Assembly: GCF_027580225.2 (NCBI RefSeq)
Contig: NC_073351.2
Location: forward strand, 2,023,001 to 2,087,000
Direction of reading: 5' to 3'
Length of the DNA stretch: 64,000 bases
From: Misgurnus anguillicaudatus
Lineage: Eukaryota; Chordata; Actinopteri; Cypriniformes; Cobitidae
Part shown: piece by piece, positions 52,501 through 62,585 of the stretch
How positions within the stretch are numbered: position 1 is the first letter of the stretch
Layout of the letters: each line of letters opens with the position of its first letter
Position numbers and translations under genes: made by a program
Notes under the pieces: generated by a model
Told to the model about the DNA's origin: nothing
The model's input: the letters and a program-made list of their open reading frames with translations, nothing else
Database searches by the model: none

Positions 52501-53800
52501 ACTGATTCTCCCATAGAGCCCTAGGCCCAAGGTTCAAGTCTCACAAGGTTTAAGTGGAGTTCTCCACTGACAAGTAGTCACTTGTTTAGCTCTGATAGAG
52601 TTTGTGGGCAGCTTATAGCCTGCATATTCTATTTTGCCTTCCCAAATCCAGTAGGTTGTTCATTTTATTACTGTTCCTATGTTTCATGAAGCAGTCTTCA
52701 TAGCTGATGTGGGCTTAAGATTTTTGCTGGACATTTGAGATAAAATTTAAGATAGAGTTCTGGACATAAAATTCAGGGCTTTCAAGCAAAATGTATTCCT
52801 GTAAGTTTCAATTTAAAAAAGAGTCCTGGACATAAAATTAGCAAATAATACAGCAGATGCCAACAGTATCTTTGGGGTTTGAAAGAAGCAAACAAATCTT
52901 CTTTAGATCTGATAGTTTCATGTATTTTTGGTTTTGAATCTGACTGTACCAGCCAGCCAACTGTCTGAGCATAGGCAGCAATACACAGGACCAGGTTCTG
53001 TCAGCCCTGCTCCAACTCATCCTGTGTAGTCTAGTGGTTAGAGCACTGATTCTCACATGTGGGAGACCCAGGTTCAAGTCCCCCAATGTTTAAGTGGAGC
53101 TCTCTACTGACAAGTAGTCACTTCTTTAACTCTGATAGAGTTTATGGGCAGCTTATAGCCTGCATATTCTATTTTGCCTTCCCAAATCCAGTAGTTTGTT
53201 CATTTTATTACTGCTCCTATGTCTCCTGAAGCAGTCTTCATAGCTGATGTGGGCTTAAGATTTCTGCTGGACATTTAAGATCAAATTTAAGATAGAGTTC
53301 TGGACCTAACATTCAGTGCCTCCAAGCAAAATGTATTCCTGTAAGTTTCAATTTAAGAAAGATTCCTGGACATAAAATTAGCAAATAATACAGGAGATGC
53401 CAACAGTGTCTTTGGGTTTTGAAAGAAGCAAACAAATCTTCTTTAGATCTGATAGTTTTCATGTATTTTTGGTTTTGACTCTGACTCTACCAGCCAGCCA
53501 ACTGTCTGAGCATAGGCAGCAATACAGATTTTGTCAGCCCAGCTTCAACTCATCCTCTGTAGTCTAGTGGTTAGAGCACTGATTCTCCCATAGAGCCCCA
53601 GGCCCCAGGTTCAAGTCTCACAAGGTTTAAGTGGAGTTCTCCACTGACAAGTAGTTACTTGTTTAGCTCTGATAGAGTTTGTGGGCAGCTTATAGCCTGC
53701 ATATTCTATATTGCCTTCCCAAATCCAGTAGGTTGTTCATTTTATTACTGTCCCTCTGTCTCATGAAGCAGTCTTCATAGCTGATGTGGGCTTAAGATTT
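49490..53800 (+). repeat. Tandem 2,155-bp (4-monomer) duplication
   Basis: The run starting with the A unit whose B box is followed by six C (TCCCCCCAATG near 49,847) is repeated 2,155 bp later (near 52,002). Paired features are TTGATGGACATTTG, CCTGTTCCAAC, GAAGCTGTCTTC, GATAAAGTTCTGG and GTGCTTCC. The same run occurs singly at 43.1-45.2 kb. Confidence 0.85.
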
Positions 53801-54906
53801 TTGCTGGACATTTGAGATAAAATTTAAGATAGAGTTCTGGACATAAAATTCAGGGCTTTCAATCAAAATGTATTCCTGTAAGTTTCAATTTAAGAAAGAG
53901 TCCTGGACATAGAATTAGCAAATAATACAACAGATGCCAACAGTATCTTTGGGGTTTGAAAGAAGCAAACAAATCTTCTTTAGATCTGATAGTTTCATGT
54001 ATTTTTGGTTTTGAATCTGACTGTACCAGCCAGCCAACTGTCTGAGCATAGGCAGCAATACACAGGACCAGGTTCTGTCAGCCCTGCTCCAACTCATCCT
54101 CTGTAGTCTAGTGGTTAGAGCACTGATTCTCACATGTGGGAGACCCAGGTTCAAGTACCCCAATGTTTAAGTGGAGCTCTCTACTGACAAGTAGTCACTT
54201 CTTTAACTCTGATAGAGTTTGTGGCCAGCTTATAGCCTGCATAATCTTTTTGCTTTCCCAACTCCAGTAGTTTGTTCATTTTATTACTGCTCCTATGTCT
54301 CCTGAAGCAGTCTTCATAGCTGATGTGGGCTTAAGATTTCTGCTGGACATTTAAGATCAAATTTAAGATAGAGTTCTGGACCTAACATTCAGTGCCTCCA
54401 AGCAAAATGTATTCCTGTAAGTTTCAATTTAAGAAAGATTCCTGGACATAAAATTAGCAAATAATACAGCAGATGCCAACAGTGTCTTTGGGTTTTGAAA
54501 GAAGCAAACAAATCTTCTTTAGATCTGATAGTGTTCATGTATTTTTGGTTTTGACTCTGACTCTACCAGCCAGCCAACTGTCTGAGCATAGGCAGCAATA
54601 CAGATTTTGTCAGCCCAGTTTCAACTCATCCTCTGTAGTCTAGTGGTTAGAGCACTGATTCTCCCATAGAGCCCTAGGCCCAAGGTTCAAGTCTCACAAG
54701 GTTTAAGTGGAGTTCTCCACTGACAAGTAGTCAGTTGTTTAGCTCTGATAGAGTTTGTGGGCAGCTTATAGCCTGCATATTCTATTTTGCCTTCCCAAAT
54801 CCAGTAGGTTGTTCATTTTATTACTGTTCCTATGTTTCATGAAGCAGTCTTCATAGCTGATGTGGGCTTAAGATTTTTGCTGGACATTTGAGATAAAATT
54901 TAAAAT

Positions 54907-55985
54907 AGAGTTCTGGACATAAAATTCAGGGCTTTCAAGCAAAATGTATTCCTGTAAGTTTCAATTTAAGAAAGAGTCGTGGACATAAAATTAGCAAATA
55001 ATACAACAGATGCCAACAGTATCTTTGGGGTTTGAAAGAAGCAAACAAATCTTCTTTAGATCTGATAGTTTCATGTATTTTTGGTTTTGAATCTGACTGT
55101 ACCAGCCAGCCAACTGTCTGAGCATAGGCAGCAATACACAGGACCAGGTTCTGTCAGCCCTGCTCCAACTCATCCTCTGTAGTCTAGTGGTTAGAGCACT
55201 GATTCTCACATGTGGGAGACCCAGGTTCAAGTCCCCCAATGTTTAAGTGGAGCTCTCTACTGACAAGTAGTCACTTCTTTAACTCTGATAGAGTTTGTGG
55301 CCAGCTTATAGCCTGCATAATCTTTTTGCTTTCCCAAATCCAGTAGTTTGTTCATTTTATTACTGCTCCTATGTCTCCTGAAGCAGTCTTCATAGCTGAT
55401 GTGGGCTTAAGATTTTTGCTGGACATTTGAGATAAAATTTAAGATAGAGTTCTGGACATAAAATTCAGGGCTTTCAAGCAAAATGTATTCCTGTAAGTTT
55501 CAATTTAAGAAAGAGTCCTGGACATAAAATTAGCAAATAATACAGCAGATGCCAACAGTATCTTTGGGGTTTGAAAGAAGCAAACAAATCTTCTTTAGAT
55601 CTGATAGTTTCATGTATTTTTGGTTTTGAATCTGACTGTACCAGCCAGCCAACTGTCTGAGCATAGGCAGCAATACACAGGACCAGGTTCTGTCAGCCCT
55701 GCTCCAACTCATCCTCTGTAGTCTAGTGGTTAGAGCACTGATTCTCACATGTGGGAGACCCAGGTTCAAGTCCCCCAATGTTTAAGTGGAGCTCTCTACT
55801 GACAAGTAGTCACTTCTTTAACTCTGATAGAGTTTATGGGCAGCTTATAGCCTGCATATTCTATTTTGCCTTCCCAAATCCAGTAGTTTGTTCATTTTAT
55901 TACTGCTCCTATGTCTCCTGAAGCAGTCTTCATAGCTGATGTGGGCTTAAGATTTTTGCTGGACATTTGAGATAAAATTTAAGAT
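54907..55985 (+). repeat. A-A adjacency 3
   Basis: A monomers start at 54,907 and 55,446. The first resembles the unit near 47.37 kb; the second resembles the one near 12.93 kb. The unit content differs from the other two A-A pairs, but the register break falls at a similar place. It is followed directly by a B-B pair, giving the order A-A-B-B-A. Confidence 0.9.
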
Positions 55986-57060
55986 AGAGTTCTGGACCTA
56001 ACATTCAGTGCCTCCAAGCAAAATGTATTCCTGTAAGTTTCAATTTAAGAAAGATTCCTGGACATAAAATTAGCAAATTATACAGCAGATGCCAACAGCG
56101 TCTTTGGGTTTTGAAAGAAGCAAACAAATTATCTTTAGATCTGATAGTGTTCATGTATTTTTGGTTTTGACTCTGACTCTACCAGCCAGCCAACTGTCTG
56201 AGCATAGGCAGCAATACAGATTTTGTCAGCCCAGATTCAACTCATCATCTGTAGTCTAGTGGTTAGGGCACTGATTCTCCCATAGAGCCCCAGGCCCCAG
56301 GTTCAAGTCTCACAAGGTTTAAGTGTAGTTCTCCACTGACAAGTAGTCACTTGTTTAGCTCTAATAGAGTTTGTGGGCAGCTTATAGCCTGCATATTCTA
56401 TTTTGCCTTCCCAAATCCAGTAGTTTGTTCATTTTATTACTGCTCCTATGTCTCCTGAAGCAGTCTTCATAGCTGATGTGGGCTTAAGATTTCTGCTGGA
56501 CATTTAAGATCAAATTTAAGATAGAGTTCTGGACCTAACATTCAGTGCCACCAAGCAAAATGTATTCCTGTAAGTTTCAATTTAAGAAAGATTCCTGGAC
56601 ATAAAATTAGCAAATAATACAGCAGATGCCAACAGTGTCTTTTGGGTTTTGAAAGAAGCAAACAAATCTTCTTTAGATCTGATAGTGTTCATGTATTTTT
56701 GGTTTTGACTCTGACTCTACCAGCCAGCCAACTCTCTGACCATAGGCAGCAATACAGATTTTGTCAGCCCAGTTTCAACTCATCCTCTGTAGTCTAGTGG
56801 TTAGAGCACTGATTCTCCCATAGAGCCCTAGGCCCAAGGTTCAAGTCTCACAAGGTTTAAGTGGAGTTCTCCACTGACAAGTAGTCACTTGTTTAGCTCT
56901 GATAGAGTTTGTGGGCAGCTTATAGCCTGCATATTCTATATTGCCTTCCCAAATCCAGTAGGTTGTTCATTTTATTACTGTCCCTCTGTCTCATGAAGCA
57001 GTCTTCATAGCTGATGTGGGCTTAAGATTTTTGCTGGACATTTGAGATAAAATTTAAGAT
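55986..57060 (+). repeat. B-B adjacency 6
   Basis: B monomers start at 55,986 and 56,523. The first is the AGCGTC/TAGGGCAC variant with an A-like tail. The second has GTGCCACC and an extra T (GTCTTTTGGG). Confidence 0.9.
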
Positions 57061-57239
57061 AGAGTTCTGGACATAAAATTCAAGGCTTTCAATCAAAATG
57101 TATTCCTGTAAGTTTCAATTTAAGAAAGAGTCCTGGACATAGAATTAGCAAATAATACAACAGATGCCAACAGTATCTTTGGGGTTTGAAAGAAGCAAAC
57201 AAATCTTCTTTAGATCTGATAGTTTCATGTATTTAAGAT
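57061..57239 (+). repeat. Truncated A monomer with out-of-register junction
   Basis: This A unit (CAAGGCTTTCAATC, CATAGAATTAG) stops at CATGTATTT and runs straight into AAGATAGAGTTCTGGACC, the start of a B unit. It retains about 179 of 538 bp and has no tRNA-like element. The four bases ATTT at 57,231-57,234 are shared by both parents, so the join looks like microhomology rather than homologous exchange. Compared with the dimer at 37,684-38,760 it amounts to a 716-bp backward jump, so the units on both sides are near copies. Confidence 0.88.
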
Positions 57240-57760
57240 AGAGTTCTGGACCTAACATTCAGTGCCTCCAAGCAAAATGTATTCCTGTAAGTTTCAATTT
57301 AAGAAAGATTCCTGGACATAAAATTAGCAAATGATACAGGAGATGCCAACAGTGTCTTTGGGTTTTGAAAGAAGCAAACAAATCTTCTTTAGATCTGATA
57401 GTTTTCATGTATTTTTGGTTTTGACTCTGACTCTACCAGCCAGCCAACTGTCTGAGCATAGGCAGCAATACAGATTTTGTCAGCCCAGCTTCAACTCATC
57501 CTCTGTAGTCTAGTGGTTAGAGCACTGATTCTCCCATAGAGCCCCAGGCCCCAGGTTTAAGTGGAGTTCTCCACTGACAAGTAGTTACTTGTTTAGCTCT
57601 GATAGAGTTTGTGGGCAGCTTATAGCCTGCATATTCTATATTGCCTTCCCAAATCCAGTAGGTTGTTCATTTTATTACTGTCCCTCTGTCTCATGAAGCA
57701 GTCTTCATAGCTGATGTGGGCTTAAGATTTTTGCTGGACATTTGAGATAAAATTTAAGAT
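57240..57760 (+). repeat. B monomer with 16-bp deletion removing the B box
   Basis: At about 57,551-57,560 the text reads CCAGGTTTAAGTGG where the sister unit near 38,000 has AGGTTCAAGTCTCACAAGGTTTAAG. Sixteen bases between two AGGTT direct repeats are gone. The A box (about 57,506) remains, but the B box is destroyed, so this unit should not be a TFIIIC target. It shares AAATGATAC with the unit at 37,684. Confidence 0.88.
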
Positions 57761-59376
57761 AGAGTTCTGGACATAAAATTCAAGGCTTTCAATCAAAATG
57801 TATTCCTGTAAGTTTCAATTTAAGAAAGAGTCCTGGACATAGAATTAGCAAATAATACAACAGATGCCAACAGTATCTTTGGGGTTTGAAAGAAGCAAAC
57901 AAATCTTCTTTAGATCTGATAGTTTCATGTATTTTTGGTTTTGAATCTGACTGTACCAGCCAGCCAACTGTCTGAGCATAGGCAGCAATACACAGGACCA
58001 GGTTCTGTCAGCCCTGCTCCAACTCATTCTCTGTAGTCTAGTGGTTAGAGCACTGATTCTCACATGTGGGAGACCCAGGTTCAAGTCCCCCAATGTTTAA
58101 GTGGAGCTCTCTACTGACAAGTAGTCACTTCTTTAACTCTGATAGAGTTTGTGGGCAGCTTATAGCCTGCATAATCTTTTTGCCTTCCCAAATCCAGTAG
58201 TTTGTTCATTTTATTACTGCTCCTATGTCTCCTGAAGCAGTCTTCATAGCTGATGTGGGCTTAAGATTTCTGCTGGACATTTAAGATCAAATTTAAGATA
58301 GAGTTCTGGACCTAACATTCAGTGCCTCCAAGCAAAATGTATTCCTGTAAGTTTCAATTTAAGAAAGATTCCTGGACATAAAATTAGCAAATAATACAGG
58401 AGATGCCAACAGTGTCTTTGGGTTTTGAAAGAAGCAAACAAATCTTCTTTAGATCTGATAGTTTTCATGTATTTTTGGTTTTGACTCTGACTCTACCAGC
58501 CAGCCAACTGTCTGAGCATAGGCAGCAATACAGATTTTGTCAGCCCAGTTTCAACTCATCCTCTGTAGTCTAGTGGTTAGAACACTGATTCTCCCATAGA
58601 GCCCCAGGCCCCAGGTTCAAGTCTCACAAGGTTTAAGTGGAGTTCTCCACTGACAAGTAGTCACTTGTTTAGCTCTGATAGAGTTTGTGGGCAGCTTATA
58701 GCCTGCATATTCTATTTTGCCTTCCCAAATCCAGTAGGTTGTTCATTTTATTACTGTTCCTATGTTTCATGAAGCAGTCTTCATAGCTGATGTGGGCTTA
58801 AGATTTTTGCTGGACATTTGAGATAAAATTTAAGATAGAGTTCTGGACATAAAATTCAGGGCTTTCAAGCAAAATGTATTCCTGTAAGTTTCAATTTAAG
58901 AAAGAGTCCTGGACATAAAATTAGCAAATAATACAGCAGATGCCAACAGTATCTTTGGGGTTTGAAAGAAGCAAACAAATCTTCTTTAGATCTGATAGTT
59001 TCATGTATTTTTGGTTTTGAATCTGACTGTACCAGCCAGCTAACTGTCTGAGCATAGGCAGCAATACACAGGACCAGGTTCTGTCAGCCCTGCTCCAACT
59101 CATCCTGTGTAGTCTAGTGGTTAGAGCACTGATTCTCACATGTGGGAGACCCAGGTTCAAGTCCCCCAATGTTTAAGTGGATCTCTCTACTGACAAGTAG
59201 TCACTTCTTTAACTCTGATAGAGTTTATGGGCAGCTTATAGCCTGCATATTCTGTTTTGCCTTCCCAAATCCAGTAGTTTGTTCATTTTATTACTGCTCC
59301 TATGTCTCCTGAAGCAGTCTTCATAGCTGATGTGGGCTTAAGATTTCTGCTGGACATTTAAGATCAAATTTAAGAT

Positions 59377-60450
59377 AGAGTTCTGGACCTAACATTCAGT
59401 GCCTCCAAGCAAAATGTATTCCGGTAAGTTTCAATTTAAGAAAGATTCCTGGACATAAAATTAGCAAATAATACAGCAGATGCCAACAGTGTCTTTGGGT
59501 TTTGAAAGAAGCAAACAAATCTTCTTTAGATCTGATAGTGTTCATGTATTTTTGGTTTTGACTCTGACTCTACCAGCCAGCCAACTCTCTGAGCATAGGC
59601 AGCAATACAGATTTTGTCAGCCCAGTTACAACTCATCCTCTGTAGTCTAGTGGTTAGAGCACTGATTCTCCCATAGAGCCCTAGGCCCAAGGTTCAAGTC
59701 TCACAAGGTTTAAGTGGAGTTCTCCACTGACAAGTAGTCACTTGTTTAGCTCTGATAGAGTTTGTGGGCAGCTTATAGCCTGCATATTCTATTTTGCCTT
59801 CCCAAATCCAGTAGTTTGTTCATTTTATTACTGCTCCTATGTCTCCTGAAGCAGTCTTCATAGCTGATGTGGGCTTAAGATTTCTGCTGGACATTTAAGA
59901 TCAAATTTAAGATAGAGTTCTGGACCTAACATTCAGTGCCTCCAAGCAAAATGTATTCCTGTAAGTTTCAATTTAAGAAAGATTCCTGGACATAAAATTA
60001 GCAAATAATACAGCAGATGCCAACAGTGTCTTTGGGTTTTGAAAGAAGCAAACAAATCTTCTTTAGATCTGATAGTGTTCATGTATTTTTGGTTTTGACT
60101 CTGACTCTACCAGCCAGCCAACTCTCTGACCATAGGCAGCAATACAGATTTTGTCAGCCCAGATTCAACTCATCCTCTGTAGTCTAGTGGTTAGAGCACT
60201 GATTCTCCCATAGAGCCCTAGGCCCAAAGTTCAAGTCTCACAAGGTTTAAGTGGAGTTCTCCACTGACAAGTAGTCACTTGTTTAGCTCTGATAGAGTTT
60301 GTGGGCAGCTTATAGCCTGCATATTCTATTTTGCCTTTCCAAATCCAGTAGGTTGTTCATTTTATTACTGTTCCTATGTTTCATGAAGCAGTCTTCATAG
60401 CTGATGTGGGCTTAAGATTTTTGCTGGACATTTGAGATAAAATTTAAGAT
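59377..60450 (+). repeat. B-B adjacency 7
   Basis: B monomers start at 59,377 and 59,914. The first begins like the AACTCTCTGAGC variant, contains the private change TTCCGGTAAG (a CpG at 59,422), and ends with an A-like tail. The second has AACTCTCTGACC and CAGATTCAAC. Confidence 0.9.
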
Positions 60451-62049
60451 AGAGTTCTGGACATAAAATTCAGGGCTTTCAAGCAAAATGTATTCCTGTA
60501 AGTTTCAATTTAAGAAAGAGTCCTGGACATAAAATTAGCAAATAATACAACAGATGCCAACAGTATCTTTGGGGTTTGAAAGAAGCAAACAAATCTTCTT
60601 TAGATCTGATAGTTTCATGTATTTTTGGTTTTGAATCTGACTGTACCAGCCAGCCAACTGTCTGAGCATAGGCAGCAATACACAGGACCAGGTTCTGTCA
60701 GCCCTGCTCCAACTCATCCTCTGTAGTCTAGTGGTTAGAGCACTGATTCTCACATGTGGGAGACCCAGGTTCAAGTCCCCCAATGTTTAAGTGGAGCTCT
60801 CTACTGACAAGTAGTCACTTCTTTAACTCTGATAGAGTTTGTGGGCAGCTTATAGCCTGCATAATCTTTTTGCCTTCCCAAATCCAGTAGTTTGTTCATT
60901 TTATTACTGCTCCTATGTCTCCTGAAGCAGTCTTCATAGCTGATGTGGGCTTAAGATTTCTGCTGGACATTTAAGATCAAATTTAAGATAGAGTTCTGGA
61001 CCTAACATTCAGTGTCTCCAAGCAAAATGTATTCCTGTAAGTTTCAATTTAAGAAAGATTCCTGGACATAAAATTAGCAAATAATACAGCAGATGCCACA
61101 GTGTCTTTGGGTTTTGAAAGAAGCAAACAAATCTTCTTTAGATCTGATAGTTTTTATGTATTTTTGGTTTTGACTCTGACTGTACCAGCCAGCCAACTGT
61201 CTGAGCATAGGCAGCAATACAGATTTTGTCAGCCCAGCTTCAACTCATCCTCTGTAGTCTAGTGGTTAGAGCACTGATTCTCCCATAGAGCCCCAGGCCC
61301 CAGGTTCAAGTCTCACAAGGTTTAAGTGGAGTTCTCCACTGACAAGTAGTCACTTGTTTAGCTCTGATAGAGTTTGTGGGCAGCTTATAGCCTGCATATT
61401 CTATTTTGCCTTCCCAAGTCCAGTAGGTTGTTCATTTTATTACTGTTCCTATGTCTCATGAAGCAGTCTGCATAGCTGATGTGGGCTTAAGATTTTTGAT
61501 GGACATTTGAGATAAAATTTAAGATAGAGTTCTGGACATAAAATTCAGGGCTTTCAAGCAAAATGTATTCCTGTAAGTTTCAATTTAAGAAAGAGTCCTG
61601 GACATAAAATTAGCAAATAATACAGCAGATGCCAACAGTATCTTTGGGTTTTGAAAGAAGCAAACAAATCTTCTTTAGATCTGATAGTTTCATGTATTTT
61701 TGGTTTTGAATCTGACTGTACCAGCCAGCCAACTGTCTGAGCATAGGCAGCAATACACAGGACCAGGTTCTGTCAGCCCTGTTCCAACTCATCCTGTGTA
61801 GTCTAGTGGTTAGAGCACTGATTCTCACATGTGGGAGACCCAGGTTCAAGTCCCCCCAATGTTTAAGTGGAGCTCTCTACTGACAAGTAGTCACTTCTTT
61901 AACTCTGATAGAGTTTATGGGCAGCTTATAGCCTGCATATTCTATTTTGCTTTCCCAAATCCAGTAGTTTGTTCATTTTATTACTGCTCCTATGTCTCCT
62001 GAAGCTGTCTTCATAGCTGATGTGGGCTTAAGATTTCTGCTGGACATTT

Positions 62050-62585
62050 AAGATCAAATTTAAGATAAAGTTCTGGACCTAACATTCAGTGCTTCCAAGC
62101 AAAATGTATTCCTGTAAGTTTCAATTTAAGAAAGATTCCTGGACATAAAATTAGCAAATAATACAGCAGATGCCAACAGTGTCTTTGGGTTTTGAAAGAA
62201 GCAAACAAATCTTCTTTAGATCTGATAGTTTTCATGTATTTTTGGTTTTGACTCTGACTCTACCAGCCAGCCAACTGTCTGAGCATAGGCAGCAATACAG
62301 ATTTTGTCAGCCCAGCTTCAACTCATCCTCTGTAGTCTAGTGGTTAGAGCACTGATTCTCCCATAGAGCCCCAGGCCCCAGGTTCAAGTCTCACAAGGTT
62401 TAAGTGGAGTTCTCCACTGACAAGTAGTTACTTGTTTAGCTCTGATAGAGTTTGTGGGCAGCTTATAGCCTGCATATTCTATATTGCCTTCCCAAATCCA
62501 GTAGGTTGTTCATTTTATTACTGTCCCTCTGTCTCATGAAGCAGTCTTCATAGCTGATGTGGGCTTAAGATTTTTGCTGGACATT
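62050..62585 (+). repeat. Hybrid B monomer near the right end
   Basis: It begins like the B unit at about 43.6 kb (GATAAAGTTCTGG, GTGCTTCC, CAGCAGATGCC) but continues like the B unit at about 44.7 kb (CAGCTTCAAC, GCCCCAGGCCCC, TAGTTACTTG, CTATATTGCC, GTCCCTCTG). The A unit between them is missing, as expected from exchange between the two B units. Confidence 0.75.
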
